64,000 nt of DNA from positions 12,713,001 to 12,777,000 of the forward strand of contig OY756966.1 in assembly GCA_963580455.1 (NCBI GenBank), given 5' to 3'. How positions within the stretch are numbered: the stretch's first letter is position 1; each line of letters opens with the position of its first letter. The position numbers and the translations under genes are program-made. Below, piece after piece: positions 28,312 to 41,500 of this stretch. The notes below the pieces were generated by a model. It saw only the letters and a program-made list of their open reading frames with translations, was not told where the DNA came from and searched no databases. Source of the DNA: Euonymus europaeus (Eukaryota; Streptophyta; Magnoliopsida; Celastrales; Celastraceae).

Positions 28312-29400
28312 AAAAGTGTACACCGGGCAGCTTTGATGGTCCGAAGTTGCTCAACTCCTCTATAGAGGAGGTTTTAACGGCTTTGCCCATTTGTCAATGA
28401 AAGTTGGTGTTTTGTCAAGGAAATAATCTTGAAAGCTTATACTCATAAAATTTGACATAGAAGAAAATTAAATAGTGTACACCGAGCAACTTTGATGGTC
28501 CGAAGTTGGTCAACTCTCTCTATTGAGGAGCTTTTAACAGTTTTGTCCATTTGTCATAGAAAGTTGGTCTTTTTTCATCGGAATAATCTAGGAAGCTTAT
28601 ACTTGTAAAATTTGAGATAAACGAACTTTAAAAAGTATACACCGAGCAATTTTGAAGGTCCGAAGTTGCTCAACTCTCTCTATGGTGGAGCTTTTAACGG
28701 TTTTGTTCATTTTTCATAGAAATTTGTTGTTTTGTCAGCGGAATAATCTAGGAAGCTTATACTCGTAAAAAATGAGATAGAAAAATATTAAAAAGTGTAC
28801 ACCGAGCAACTTTGATGGTCCAAAGTTGCTCAACTTCTCTATGGAGGAGGTTTTAACGGCTTTGTCCATTTGTCATAGAAAGTTTGTGTTTTGTCATCGA
28901 AATAATCTATGAAGCTTGTATACTCGTAAAATTTGAGATAGACGAACATTAAAAAGTGTACACCGAGCAACTTTGATGGTCCGAAGTTGCTCAACTCTCT
29001 CTATGGATGAGCTTTTAACGATTTTGTCAATTCGTCATAGAAAGTTGGTGTTTTGGCATCGAAATAATCTGTGAAGCTTATATACTCGTAAAATTTGACA
29101 TAGAAGAACATTAAAAAGTGTACACCAAGAAACTTTGATGGTCCGAAGTTGCTGAACTTCTCTATAGAGGAGGTTCTAACGGCTTTGTCCATTTATCATA
29201 GAGAGTTAGTGTTTTGTCATAGAAATAATCTTGGCAGCTTATATACTCGTAAAATTTGACATAGAAGAACATTAAAAAGTGTACACCGAGCAACTTTGAT
29301 GGTCCGAAGTTGCTCAACTCTCTCTATGGAGGAGCTTTTAACAATTTTGTCCATTTGTCATAGAAAGTTGGTGTTTTGTCATCGGAATAATCTAGGAAGC

Positions 29401-29403
29401 TTA
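29401..29403. repeat. Target-site duplication TTA, left
   Basis: TTA directly abuts the left terminus GAGTGTG. The matching TTA lies at 29968-29970, and the unfilled copy at 23959-23961 has it once. Confidence 0.85.
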
Positions 29404-29418
29404 GAGTGTGTTTAGTTA
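29404..29418 (+). repeat. MITE left terminal inverted repeat
   Basis: GAGTGTGTTTAGTTA pairs with the right terminus (29953-29967) with two mismatches, at positions 11 and 13. Confidence 0.8.
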
Positions 29419-29952
29419 GTGTTTTGAAAACTGTTTTCTGTTTTGAAAAATCAAATGATTGCTTAAAATTCATTTGGCTAACTGTTTTGAGTATTTATTT
29501 TTAAAAACAGTTTTCATTTTTCAGTTTTTAAAAACTAGAAAATCAAAACAACATTTTGTTGTTTTGTACGATTTTCAAGTGGCATAATTTTAATTAAGAT
29601 GAATTTTTTTTATTTTATTTTTCTCTCTCTTCTCTCACTCCCAATGGATTAACTACTCTCTCCACCGGAATCGTCGTCCGGCCACCGGAAGGCCTTGCTC
29701 CGGTTTTGACCCAAAATCACCTTCATTTTGACCCGATCGATGAATTTGAATTTGATTTTGATAAATTTGAGTTTTATTTGGATGAATTTCAATTTCATTT
29801 GACTAAATTTCAATTTCAATTTCCTATTTTTCAGTTTCCGAAAACAAAGTCAAATATCACCAACCAAATGAATTTCTTAACAGTTTTTTTTCTAAAAAGT
29901 GTTTTTAAAAACTATACTCAAAATCGTTTTTAAAAACTAAAAAAGAAAATAA

Positions 29953-29967
29953 TATCCAAACACACTC
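29953..29967 (-). repeat. MITE right terminal inverted repeat
   Basis: On the minus strand this reads GAGTGTGTTTGGATA. The palindrome GTTTTTAAAAAC occurs just inside it twice (29901-29912, 29926-29937) and once inside the left end (29524-29535). Confidence 0.8.
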
Positions 29968-29970
29968 TTA
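29968..29970. repeat. Target-site duplication TTA, right
   Basis: TTA directly follows the right terminus CACACTC, after which the interrupted monomer resumes with TACTCGTAAAA. Confidence 0.85.
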
Positions 29971-32900
29971 TACTCGTAAAATATGAGATAGAATAACATT
30001 GAAAAGTGTACACCGAGCAACTTTGATGATCCAAAGTTGCTCAACTCTCTCTGGAGGAGCTTTTAACGGTTTTGTCCATTTGTCATAGAAAGTTGGTGTT
30101 TTGTCATAGGAATAATCTAGGAAGCTTATACTCGTAAAATTTGAGATAGTAGAACATTAAAATGTGTACACCGAACAACTTTGATGGTCCAAAGTTGCTC
30201 AACTTCTCTATAGAGGAGGTTTTAACGGCTTTTCCCATTTGTCATAGAAAGTTAGTGTTTTGTCAAGGAAATAATCTTGGAAGCTTATACTCATAAAATT
30301 TGACATAGAATAACAATAAAAAGTGTACACCAAGCAACGTTGATGGTCCGAAGTTGCTCAACTCTCTCTATGGAGGTTCTTTTAACGGTTTTGTCCATTT
30401 GTCATAGAAAGTTGGTGTTTTGTCATGGGAATAATCTAGGAAGCTTACACTCGTAAAATTTGAGATAGTAGAACAATAAAAAGTGTATACCGAGCAACTT
30501 TGATGGCCCGAATTTGCTCAACTCTCTCTATGGATGAGCTTTTAATGATTTTGTCTATTTGTCATAGAAAGTTACTGTTTTGTCATCGAAATAATCTGTG
30601 AAGCTTATATACTCGTAAAATTGGACATAGAAGAACATTAAAAAGTGTACAACCAGCAACTTTGATTGTCCGAAGTTGCTCAACTCTCTCTATGGAGAAG
30701 CTTTTAACGGTTTTTTTTCATTTGTCATATAAAGTTGTTGTTTTGTCATCGAAATAATCTAGGAAGCTTATACTCATAAAATTTGAGATAGAAGAACATT
30801 AAAAAGTGTACACCGAGCAACTTTGATGGTCCGAAATTGCTCAACTCTCTCTATGGATGAGCTTTTAACGGTTTTTTCCATTTGTCATAGAAAGTTAGTG
30901 TTTTTTCATCGAAATAATCTGTGAAGCTTATATACTCGTAAAATTTGACATAGAAGAACATTAAAAAGTGTACACCGAGCAACTTTGATGGCCTGAAGTT
31001 GCTCAACTTCTCTATAGAAGAGGTTTTAACGGCTTTGTCCATTTGTCATAGAAAGTTAGTGTTTTGTCATCGAAATAATCTAGGAAGCTTATATACTCGT
31101 GAAATTTGACATAGAAGAACATTAAAAAGTGTACACTGAGCAACTTTGATGGTCCAAAGTTGCTCAACTTCTCTATAGAGGAGGTTTTAACGCCTTTGTC
31201 CATTTGTCATAGAAAGTTAGTGTTTTGTCAAGGAAATAATCTTGGAAGCTTGTACTCATAAAATTTGGCATATAAGAACATTAAAAAGTGTACACCGAGC
31301 AACTTTGATGGTCTGAAGTTGCTCAACTCTCTCTGGAGGAGCTTTTAACGGTTTTGTCCATTTGTCATAGAAAGTTAGTGTTCTGTCATCGAAATAATCT
31401 AGGAAGCTTATATACTCATAAAATTTGACATAGAAGAACATTAAAAAGTGTACACCGAGCAACTTTGATGGTCCAAAGTTGCTCAACTTCTCTATAGAGG
31501 AGGTTTTAATGGCTTTGTCCATTAGTCATAGAAAGTTAGTGTTTTGTCACGGAAATAATCTTGGAAGCTTATACTCATAAAATTTGACAAAGAATAACAA
31601 TAAAAAGTGTACACCGAGCAACTTTGATGTTCAGAAGTTGCTCAACTCTCTCTATGGATGAGCTTTTAACGGTTTTGTCAATTTGTCATAGAAAGTTAGT
31701 GTTTTGGCATCGAAATAATCTATGAAGCTTATATACTCGTAAAATTTGACGTAGAAGAACATTAAAAAGTGTACACCAAGCAACTTTGCTGGTCCAAAGT
31801 TGCTCAACTTCTCTATAGAGGAGGTTTTAACGGCTTTGTCCATTTATCATAGAAAGTTAGTGTTTTGTCATCGAAATAATCTAGGAAGCTTATATACTCG
31901 TAAAATTTTACATAGAAGAACATTAAAAAGTGTACACCGAGTAGCTTTGATTGTCCGAAGTTGCTCAACTTTTATATAGAAGAGGATTTAACGTCTTTGT
32001 CCATTTGTCATAGAAAGTTAGTGTTTTGTCAAGGAAATAATCTTGAAAGCTTATACTCATAAAATTTGACATAGAAGAACATTAAAAAGTGTACACCGAG
32101 CAGCTTTGATGGTCCGAAGTTGCTCAACTCTCACTATGGAGGAGCTTTTAACAGTTTTGTCCATTTGTCATAGAAAGTTGATGTTTTGTCATCGGAACAA
32201 TCTAGGAAGCTTATACTCGTAAAATTTGAGATAAACGAACATTAAAAAGTGTACACTGAGCAACTTTTATGGTCCGAAGTTGCTCAACTCTCTCTGGATG
32301 AGCTTTTAACGGTTTTGTCCATTTGTCATAGAAAGTTGGTGTTTTGTCATGAGAATAATCTAGGAAGCTTACACTCGTAAAATTTGAGATAGTAGAACAT
32401 TAAAAAGTGTACACCGAGCAACTTTGATGGTCCGAAGTTGCTCAACTCTCTCTATGTAGGAGCCTTTAACGGTTTTGTCCATTTGTCATAGAAAGTTGGT
32501 GTTTAGTCATCGGAATAAACTAGGAATCTTATACTCGTAAAATTTACGATAGAATAACATTAAAAAGTGTACACCGAGCAACTTTGATGGTCCAAAGTTG
32601 CTCAACTCTCTCTATGGAGGAGCTTTTAACGGTTTTGTCCATTTGTCGTAGGAAGTTGGTGTTTAGTCATCAAAATAAACTAGGAAGCTCATACTCGTAA
32701 AACTTGAGATAGAATAACATTAAAAAGCGTACACCGAGCAACTTTGATGGTCTGAAGTTGCTCAACTCTCTCTGGATGAGCTTTTAACGGTTTTGTCCAT
32801 TTGTCATAGAAAGTTGGTGTTCTGTCATAGCAATAATCTAGGAAGCTTACACTCGTAAAATTTGAGATAGTAGAATATTAAAAATTGTACACCGAGCAAC

Positions 32901-33812
32901 TTTGATGGTCCGAAGTTGCTCAACTCTCTCTATGGAGGAGCGTTTAACGGTTTTGTCCATTTGTCATAGAAAGTTGGTGTTTAGTCATCGGAATAAACTA
33001 GGAAGCTTATACTCGTAAAATTTGACATAGCATAACAATAAAAAGTGTACACCGAGCAACGTTGATGGTCCGAAGTTGCTCAACTCTCTCTATGGAGGAG
33101 CTTTTAATGGTTTTGTCCATTTGTCATAGAAAGTTGGTGTTTTTGTCATGGGAATAATCTAGGAAGCTTACACTCGTAAAATTTGAGATAGTGGAATATT
33201 AAAAAGTGTACACCGAGCAACTTTGATGGTCCGAAGTTGCTCAACTCTCTCTATGGAGGAGCTTTTAACGGTTTTGTCCATTTGTCATAGAAAGTTGGTG
33301 TTTTGTCATCGGAATAAACTAGGAAGCTTATACTCGTAAAATTTGAGATAGAATAACATTAAAAAGTGTAAACCGAGCAACTTTGATGGTCCAAAGTTGC
33401 TCAAATCTTTCTGGATGAGCTTTTAACGGTTTTGTCCATTTGTCATAGTAAGTTGGTGTTTTGTCATGGGAATAATCTAGGAAGCTTACACTCGTAAAAT
33501 TTGAGATAGTAGAACATTAAAAAGTGTACACCGAGCAACTTTGATGGTCCGAAGTTGCTCAACTCTCTCTATGGATGTGCTTTTAACGGTTTTGTCAATT
33601 TGTCATAGAAAGTTAGTGTTTTGGCATCGATATAATCTGTGAAGCTTATATACTCGTAAAATTTGACATAGAAGAACATTAAAAAGTGTACACCAAGCAA
33701 CTTTGATGGTCAGAAGTTGCTCAACTTCTCTATAGAGGAGGTTTTAACGGCTTTGTCCATTTATCATAGAAAGTTTGTGTTTTGTCATAGAAATAATCTA
33801 GGAAGCTTGTAC

Positions 33813-36530
33813 TCATAAAATTTGACATATAAGAACATTAAAAAGTGTACACCGGGCAACTTTGATGGTCTGAAGTTGCTCAACTCTCTCCGGAGGAGCT
33901 TTTAACGGTTTTGTCCATTTGTCATAGAAAGTTGGTGTTTTGTCATGGGAATACTCTAGGAAGCTTATATACTCGTAAAATTTGACATAGAAGAACATTA
34001 AAAAGTGTACACCGAGCAACTTTGATGGTCCGAAGTTCCTCAACTTCTCTATAGAGGAGGTTTTAACGGCTTTGTCCATTTGTCATAGAAAGTTAGTGTT
34101 TTGTCATCGAAATAATCTAGGAAGCTTATATACTCATAAAATTTGACATAGAAGAACATTAAAAAGTGTACAACGAGCAACTTTGATGGTCCAAAGTTGC
34201 TCAACTTCTCTATAGAGGAGGTTTTAATGGCTTTGTCCATTAGTCATAGAAAGTTAGTGTTTTGTCACGGAAATAATCTTGGAAGCTTATACTCATAAAA
34301 TTTGACAAAGAATAACAATAAAAAAGTGTACACCGAGCAACTTTGATGGTCAGAAGTTGCTCAACTCTCTCTATGGATGAGCTTTTAACGGTTTTGTCAA
34401 TTTGTCATAGAAAGTTAGTGTTTTGGCATCGAAATAATCTATGAAGCTTATATACTCGTAAAATTTGACATAGAAGAACATTAAAAAGTGTACACCCAGA
34501 AACTTTGATGGTCCAAAGTTGCTCAACTTCTTTATAGAGGAGGTTTTAACGGCTTTGTCCATTTATCATAGAAAGTTATTGTTTTGTCATCGAAATAATC
34601 TAGGAAGCTTATATACTCGTAAAATTTTACATAGAAGAACATTAAAAAGTGTACACCGAGTAGCTTTGATTGTCCGAAGTTGCTCAACTTTTATATAGAA
34701 GAGGATTTAACGTCTTTGTCCATTTGTCATAGAAAGTTAGTGTTTTGTCAAGGAAATAATCTTGAAAGCTTATACTCATAAAATTTGACATAGAAGAACA
34801 TTAAAAAGTGTACACCGAGCAGCTTTGATGGTCTGAAGTTGCTCAACTCTCACTATGGAGGAGCTTTTAACAGTTTTGTCCATTTGTCATAGAAAGTTGA
34901 TGTTTTGTCATCGGAACAATCTAGGAAGCTTATACTCGTAAAATTTGAGATAAACGAACATTAAAAAGTGTACACCGAGCAACTTTTATGGTCCGAAGTT
35001 GCTCAAGTCTCTCTGGATGAGCTTTTAACGGTTTTGTCCATTTGTCATAGAAAGTTGGTGTTTTGTCATGAGAATAATCTAGGAAGCTTACACTCGTAAA
35101 ATTTGAGATAGTAGAACATTAAAAAGTGTACACCGAGCAACTTTGATGGTCCGAAGTTGCTCAACTCTCTCTATGTAGGTGCTTTTAACGGTTTTGTCCA
35201 TTTGTCATAGAAAGTTGGTGTTTAGTCATCGGAATAAACTAGGAAGCTTATACTCGTAAAATTTACGATAGAATAACATTAAAAAGTGTACACCGAGCAA
35301 CTTTGATGGTCCGAAGTTGCTCAACTCTCTCTATGGAGGAGCTTTTAACGGTTTTGTCCATTTGTCATAGAAAGTTGGTGTTTACTCATCAAAATAAACT
35401 AGGAAGCTTATACTCGTAAAACTTGAGATAGAATAACATTAAAAAGTGTACACCGAGCAACTTTGATGGTCTGAAGTTGCTCAACTCTCTCTGGATGAGC
35501 TTTTAACGGTTTTGTCCATTTGTCATAGAAAGTTGGTGTTTTGTCATGGGAATAATCTAGGAAGCTTACACTCGTAAAATTTGAGATAGTGGAATATTAA
35601 AAAGTGTACACCGAGCAACTTTGATGGTCCGAAGTTGCTCAACTCTCTCTATGGAGGAGCGTTTGACGGTTTTGTCCATTTGTCATAGAAAGTTGGTGTT
35701 TTGTCATCGGAATAAACTAGGAAGCTTATACTCGTAAAATTTGACATAGAATAACAATAAAAAGTGTACACCGAGCAACTTTGATGGTCCGAAGTTGCTC
35801 AAATCTTTCTGGATGAGCTTTTAACGGTTTTGTCCATTTGTCATAGTAAGTTGGTGTTTTGTCATGGGAATAATCTAGGAAGCTTACACTCGTAAAATTT
35901 GAGATAGTAGAACATTAAAAAGTGTACACCGAGCAACTTTGATGGTCCGAAGTTGCTCAACTCTCTCTATGGAGGAGCTTTTAACGGTTTTGTCCATTTG
36001 TCATAGAAAGTTGGTGTTTTGTCATCGGAATAAACTAGGAAGCTTATACTCGTAAAATTTGAGATAGAATAACATTAAAAAGTGTACACTGAGCAACTTT
36101 GATGGTCCGAAGTTGCTCAAATCTTTCTGGATGAGCTTTTAACGGTTTTGTCCATTTGTCATAGTAAGTTGGTGTTTTGTCATGGGAATAATCTAGGAAG
36201 CTTACACTCGTAAAATTTGAGATAGTAGAACATTAAAAAGTGTACATCGACCAACTTTGATGGTCCGAAGTTGCTCAACTCTCTCTATGGATGAGCTTTT
36301 AACGGTTTTGTCAATTTGTCAGAGAAAGTTAGTGTTTTGGCATCGATATAATCTGTGAACCTTATATACTCGTAAAATTTGACATAGAAGAACATTAAAA
36401 AGTGTACACCAAGCAACTTTGATGGTCCGAAGTTGCTCAACTTCTCTATAGAGAAGGTTTTAACGGCTTTGTCCATTTATCATAGAAAGTTTGTGTTTTG
36501 TCATAGAAATAATCTTGGAAGCTTATATAC
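33813..36530 (+). repeat. Tandem copy of about 31256-33812 (offset 2557 rising to 2719)
   Basis: The 16-monomer block from about 31256 is repeated here at an offset of 2557 bp, rising to 2719 (31652/34371) because this copy keeps one monomer of 162 bp that the upstream copy lost. The same monomer order is found a third time at about 25247-28200, so this segment has been copied at two scales. Confidence 0.82.
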
Positions 36531-38589
36531 TCGTAAAATTTGACATAGAAGATCATTAAAAAGTGTACACCGAGCAACTTTGATTGTCTGAAGTTGCTCA
36601 ACTCTCTTTATGGAGGAGCTTTTAACAATTTTGTCCATTTGTCATAGAAAGTTGGTGTTTTGTCATCGGAATAATCTAGGAAGCTTATACTTGTAAAATT
36701 TGAGATAAACGAACATTAAAAAGTGTTAAGCGAGCAATTTTGATTGTCCGAAGTTGCTCAACTCTCTCTATGGAGGGGCTTTTAACGGTTTGTTTCATTT
36801 TCCATAGAAAGTTGTTGTTTTGTCAGCGGAATGATCTAGGAAGCTTATACTCGTAAAATTTGAGATAGAAGAATATTAAAAAGTGTACACCGAGAAACTT
36901 TGATGGTCCGTAATTGCTCAACTCTCTCTATGGATGAGCTCTTAACGATTTTGTCTATTTGTCATAGAAAGTTGGTGTTTTGTCATCGGAATAAACTAGG
37001 AAGCTTATACTCGTAAAATTTGAGATAGAATAACATTAAAAAGTGTACACTGAGCAACTTTGATGGTCCGAAGTTGCTCAAATCTTTCTGGATGAGCTTT
37101 TAACGGTTTTGTCCATTTGTCATAGAAAGTTGGTGTTTTGTCATGGGAATAATCTAGGAAGCTTACACTCGTAAAATTTGAGATAGTAGAACATTAAAAA
37201 GTGTACACCGAGCAACTTTGATGGTCCGAAGTTGCTCAACTCTCTCTATGGATGAGCTCTTAACGATTTTGTCTATTTGTCATAGAAAGTTAGTGTTTTG
37301 TCATCGAAATATTCTGTGAAGCTTATATATTCGTAAAATTTGACATAGAAGAACATTAAAAAGTGTACACCCAGCAACTTTGATTGTCCGAAGTTGCTCA
37401 ACTCTCTCTATGGTGGAGCTTTTAACGGTTTTGTTCATTTGTCATAGAAAGTTGTTGTTTTGTCATCGAAATGATCTAGGAAGCTTATACTCATAAAATT
37501 TGAGATAGAAGAACATTAAAAAGTGTACACCGAGCAACTTTGATGGTCCGAAATTGCTCAACTCTCTCTATGGATGAGCTTTTAACGATTTTTTCCATTT
37601 GTCATAGAAAGTTAGTGTTTTGTCATCGAAATAATCTGTGAAGCTTATATATTCGTAAAATTTGACATAGAAGAACATTAAAAAGTGTACACCCAGCAAC
37701 TTTGATTGTCCGAAGTTGCTCAACTCTCTCTATGGAGGAGCTTTTAACGGTTTTGTTCATTTGTCATAGAAAGTTGTTGTTTTGTCATCGAAATGATCTA
37801 CGAAGCTTATACTCATAAAATTTGAGATAGAAGAACATTAAAAAGTGTACACCGAGCAACTTTGATGGTCCGAAATTGCTCAACTCTCTCTATGGATGAG
37901 CTTTTAACGATTTTTTCCATTTGTCATAGAAAGTTGGTGTTTTGTCATGGGAATAATCTAGGAAGCTTACACTCATAAAATTTGCGATAGTAGACCATTA
38001 AAAAGTGTACACCGAGCAACTTTGATGGTCCGAAGTTGCTCAACTCTCTCTGGATGAGCTTTTAACGGTTTTGTCCATTTGTCATAGAAAGTTGGTGTTT
38101 TGTCATGGGAATAATCTAGGAAGCTTACACTCGTAAAATTTGAGATAGTAGAACATTAAAAAGTGTACACCGAGCAACTTTGATGGTCCGAAGTTGCTCA
38201 ACTCTCTCTATGGATGAGCTCTTAACGATTTTGTCTATTTGTCATAGAAAGTTAGTGTTTTACCATCGAAATAATCTGTGAAGCTTATATACTCGTAAAA
38301 TTTGACATAGAAGAACATTAAAAAGTGCACACCCAGCAACTTTGATTGTCCGAAGTTGCTCAACTCTCTCTATGGAGGAGCTTTTAACGGTTTTGTTCAT
38401 TTGTCATAGAAAGTTGTTGTTTTGTCATCAGAATGATCTAGGAAGCTTATACTCATAAAATTTGAGATAGAAGAACATTAAAAAGTGTACACCGAGCAAC
38501 TTTGATGGTCCGAAATTGCTCAACTCTCTCTATGGATGAGCTTTTAACGGTTTTGTCAATTTGGCAGAGAAAGTTAGTGTTTTGGCATC
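36285..38589 (+). repeat. 14-monomer block (offset 2245), with an internal dimer duplication
   Basis: Rare variants AGAGAAAGTTAGTG (36321 and 38566) and GTGTTAAGCGAGC (36723 and 38968) lie 2245 bp apart, marking a 14-monomer duplication into the next block. At 37321-37960 a two-monomer unit is directly repeated with a 320-bp offset (TATATATTCGTAAAATTTG and CATCGAAATGATCTA recur at 320 bp). Confidence 0.8.
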
Positions 38590-41500
38590 GATATAATCTG
38601 TGAAGCTTATTTACTCGTAAAATTTGACATAGAAGAACATTAAAAAGTGTACACCGAGCAACTTTGATGGCCTGAAGTCGCTCAACTTCTCTATAGAAGA
38701 GGTTTTAACGGCTTTGTCCATTTGTCATAGAAAGTTAGTGTTTTGTCATCGAAATAATCTTGGAAGCTTATATACTCGTAAAATTTGACATAGAAGAACA
38801 TTAAAAAGTGTACACCGAGCAACTTTGATTGTCTGAAGTTGCTCAACTCTCTTTATGGAGGAGCTTTTAACAATTTTGTCCATTTGTCATAGAAAGTTGG
38901 TGTTTTGTCATCGGAATAATCTAGGAAGCTTATACTTGTAAAATTTGAGATAAACGAACATTAAAAAGTGTTAAGCGAGCAATTTTGATTGTCCGAAGTT
39001 GCTCAACTCTCTCTATGGAGGGGCTTTTAACGGTTTGTTTCATTTTTCATAGAAAGTTGTTGTTTTGTCAGCGGAATGATCTAGGAAGCTTATACTCGTA
39101 AAATTTGAGATAGAAGAATATTAAAAAGTGTACACCGAGAAACTTTGATGGTCCGTAATTGCTCAACTCTCTCTGGATGAGCTTTTAACGGTTTTGTCCA
39201 TTTGTCATAGAAAGTTGGTGTTTTGTCATGGGAATAATCTAGGAAGCTTACACTCGTAAAATTTGAGATAGTAGAACATTAAAAAGTGTACACCGAGCAA
39301 CTTTGATGGTCCGAAGTTGCTCAACTCTCTCTATGGATGAGCTCTTAACGATTTTGTCTATTTGTCATAGAAAGTTAGTGTTTTGTCATCGAAATAATCT
39401 GTGAAGCTTATATATTCGTAAAATTTGACATAGAAGAACATTAAAAAGTGTACACCCAGCAACTTTGATTGTCCGAAGTTGCTCAACTCTCTCTATGGAG
39501 GAGCTTTTAACGGTTTTGTTCATTTGTCATAGAAAGTTGTTGTTTTGTCATCGAAATGATCTAGGAAGCTTATACTCATAAAATTTGAGATAGAAGAACA
39601 TTAAAAAGTGTACACCGAGCAACTTTGATGGTCCGAAATTGCTCAACTCTCTCTATGGATGAGCTTTTAACGATTTTTTCCATTTGTCATAGAAAGTTGG
39701 TGTTTTGTCATGGGAATAATCTAGGAAGCTTACACTCGTAAAATTTGTGATAGTAGACCATTAAAAAGTGTACACCGAGCAACTTTGATGGTCCGAAGTT
39801 GCTCAACTCTCTCTGGATGAGCTTTTAACGGTTTTGTCCATTTGTCATAGAAAGTTGGTGTTTTGTCATGGGAATAATCTAGGAAGCTTACACTCGTAAA
39901 ATTTGAGATAGTAGAACATTAAAAAGTGTACACCGAGCAACTTTGATGGTCCGAAGTTGCTCAACTCTCTCTATGGATGAGCTCTTAACGATTTTGTCTA
40001 TTTGTCATAGAAAGTTAGTGTTTTACCACCGAAATAATCTGTGAAGCTTATATACTCGTAAAATTTGACATAGAAGAACATTAAAAAGTGCACACCCAGC
40101 AACTTTGATTGTCCGAAGTTGCTCAACTCTCTCTATGGAGGAGCTTTTAACGGTTTTGTTCATTTGTCATAGAAAGTTGTTGTTTTGTCATCGGAATGAT
40201 CTAGGAAGCTTATACTCATAAAATTTGAGATAGAAGAACATTAAAAAGTGTACACCGAGCAACTTTGATGGTCCGAAATTGCTCAACTCTCTCTATGGAT
40301 GAGCTTTTAACAGTTTTTTCCATTTGTCATAGAAAGTTAGTGTTTTTTCATCGAAATAATCTGTGAAGCTTATATACTCGTAAAATTTGACATAGAAGAA
40401 CATTAAAAAGTGTACACCGAGCAACTTTGATGGCCTGAAGTCGCTCAACTTCTCTATAGAAGAGGTTTTAACGGCTTTGTCCATTTGTCATAGAAAGTTA
40501 GTGTTTTGTCATCGAAATAATCTTGGAAGCTTATATACTCCTAAAATTTGACATAGAAGAACATTAAAAAGTGTACACCGAGCAACTTTGATTGTCTGAA
40601 GTTGCTCAACTCTCTTTATGGAGGAGCTTTTAACAATTTTGTCCATTTGTCATAGAAAGTTGGTGTTTTGTCATCGGAATAATCTAGGAAGCTTATACTT
40701 GTAAAATTTGAGATAAACGAACATTAAAAAGTGTTAAGCGAGCAATTTTGATTGTCCGAAGTTGCTCAACTCTCTCTATGGAGGGGCTTTTAACTGTTTG
40801 TTTCATTTTTCATAGAAAGTTGTTGTTTTGTCAGCGGAATGATCTAGGAAGCTTATACTCGTAAAATTTGAGATAGAAGAATATTAAAAAGTGTAAACCG
40901 AGAAACTTTGATGGTCCGAAATTGCTCAACTCTCTCTGGATGAGCTTTTAACGGTTTTGTCCATTTGTCATAGAAAGTTGGTGTTTTGTCATGGGAATAA
41001 TCTAGGAAGCTTACACTCGTAAAATTTGAGATAGTAGAACATTAAAAAGTGTACACCGAGCAACTTTGATGGTCCGAAGTTGCTCAACTCTCTCTATGGA
41101 TGAGCTCTTAACGATTTTGTCTATTTGTCATAGAAAGTTAGTGTTTTGTCATCGAAATAATCTGTGAAGCTTATATATTCATAAAATTTGACATAGAAGA
41201 ACATTAAAAAGTGTACACCCAGCAACTTTGATTGTCCGAAGTTGCTCAACTCTCTCTATGGAGGAGCTTTTAACGGTTTTGTTCATTTGTCATAGAAAGT
41301 TGTTGTTTTGTCATCGAAATGATCTAGGAAGCTTATACTCATAAAATTTGAGATAGAAGAACATTAAAAAGTGTACACCGAGCAACTTTGATGGTCCGAA
41401 ATTGCTCAACTCTCTCTATGGATGAGCTTTTAACGATTTTTTCCATTTGTCATAGAAAGTTGGTGTTTTGTCATGGGAATAATCTAGGAAGCTTACACTC

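Larger units (their letters stand above)
29404..29967. mobile_element. Non-autonomous PIF/Harbinger-like (Tourist-type) MITE, 564 bp
   Basis: The insertion breaks a monomer inside its HindIII site and is flanked by a TTA duplication (29401-29403 and 29968-29970). The termini are inverted: GAGTGTGTTTAGTTA on the left, and GAGTGTGTTTGGATA read on the opposite strand from the right (13 of 15 match). Related AT-rich motifs (ATTCATTTGG, TTTTGAGTAT, GTTTTTAAAAAC) recur inside both ends in inverted order, so the terminal homology is longer and degenerate. The centre has a CT-rich tract (29617-29640), a GC-rich CCGG-rich patch (29662-29703) and degenerate AATTTGAATTT-like repeats (29740-29840). There is no transposase. 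The TTA duplication and the GAGTGTGTTTGG-like ends fit PIF/Harbinger. hAT is excluded for lack of an 8-bp duplication, and CACTA by the terminal sequence. A 75-codon frame inside it (29706-29933) is low-complexity and taken as chance. Confidence 0.82.
28312..33812 (+). repeat. 34-monomer unit (5442 bp), copy 2, carrying the MITE
   Basis: Tandem copy of the preceding unit. Beyond the MITE the offset is 6009 bp to about 31400 (24842/30851, 25003/31012, 25247/31256). It then drops to 5687 (25965/31652), a loss of 322 bp or two A2 monomers, which fuses two partial monomers at about 31350-31450. Confidence 0.85.

Noticed and set aside
29706..29933. 75-codon plus-strand frame inside the MITE
   Set aside because: It encodes a low-complexity F/D/Q-rich string produced by degenerate AATTTGAATTT-like repeats and runs into the terminal inverted repeat. 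No transposase motif is visible.
29404..29967. hAT or CACTA classification of the insertion
   Set aside because: No 8-bp target duplication is present (GAAGCTTA against TTATACTC), and the termini do not begin CACTA or CACTG. The 3-bp TTA duplication and GAGTGTGTTT ends fit PIF/Harbinger better.
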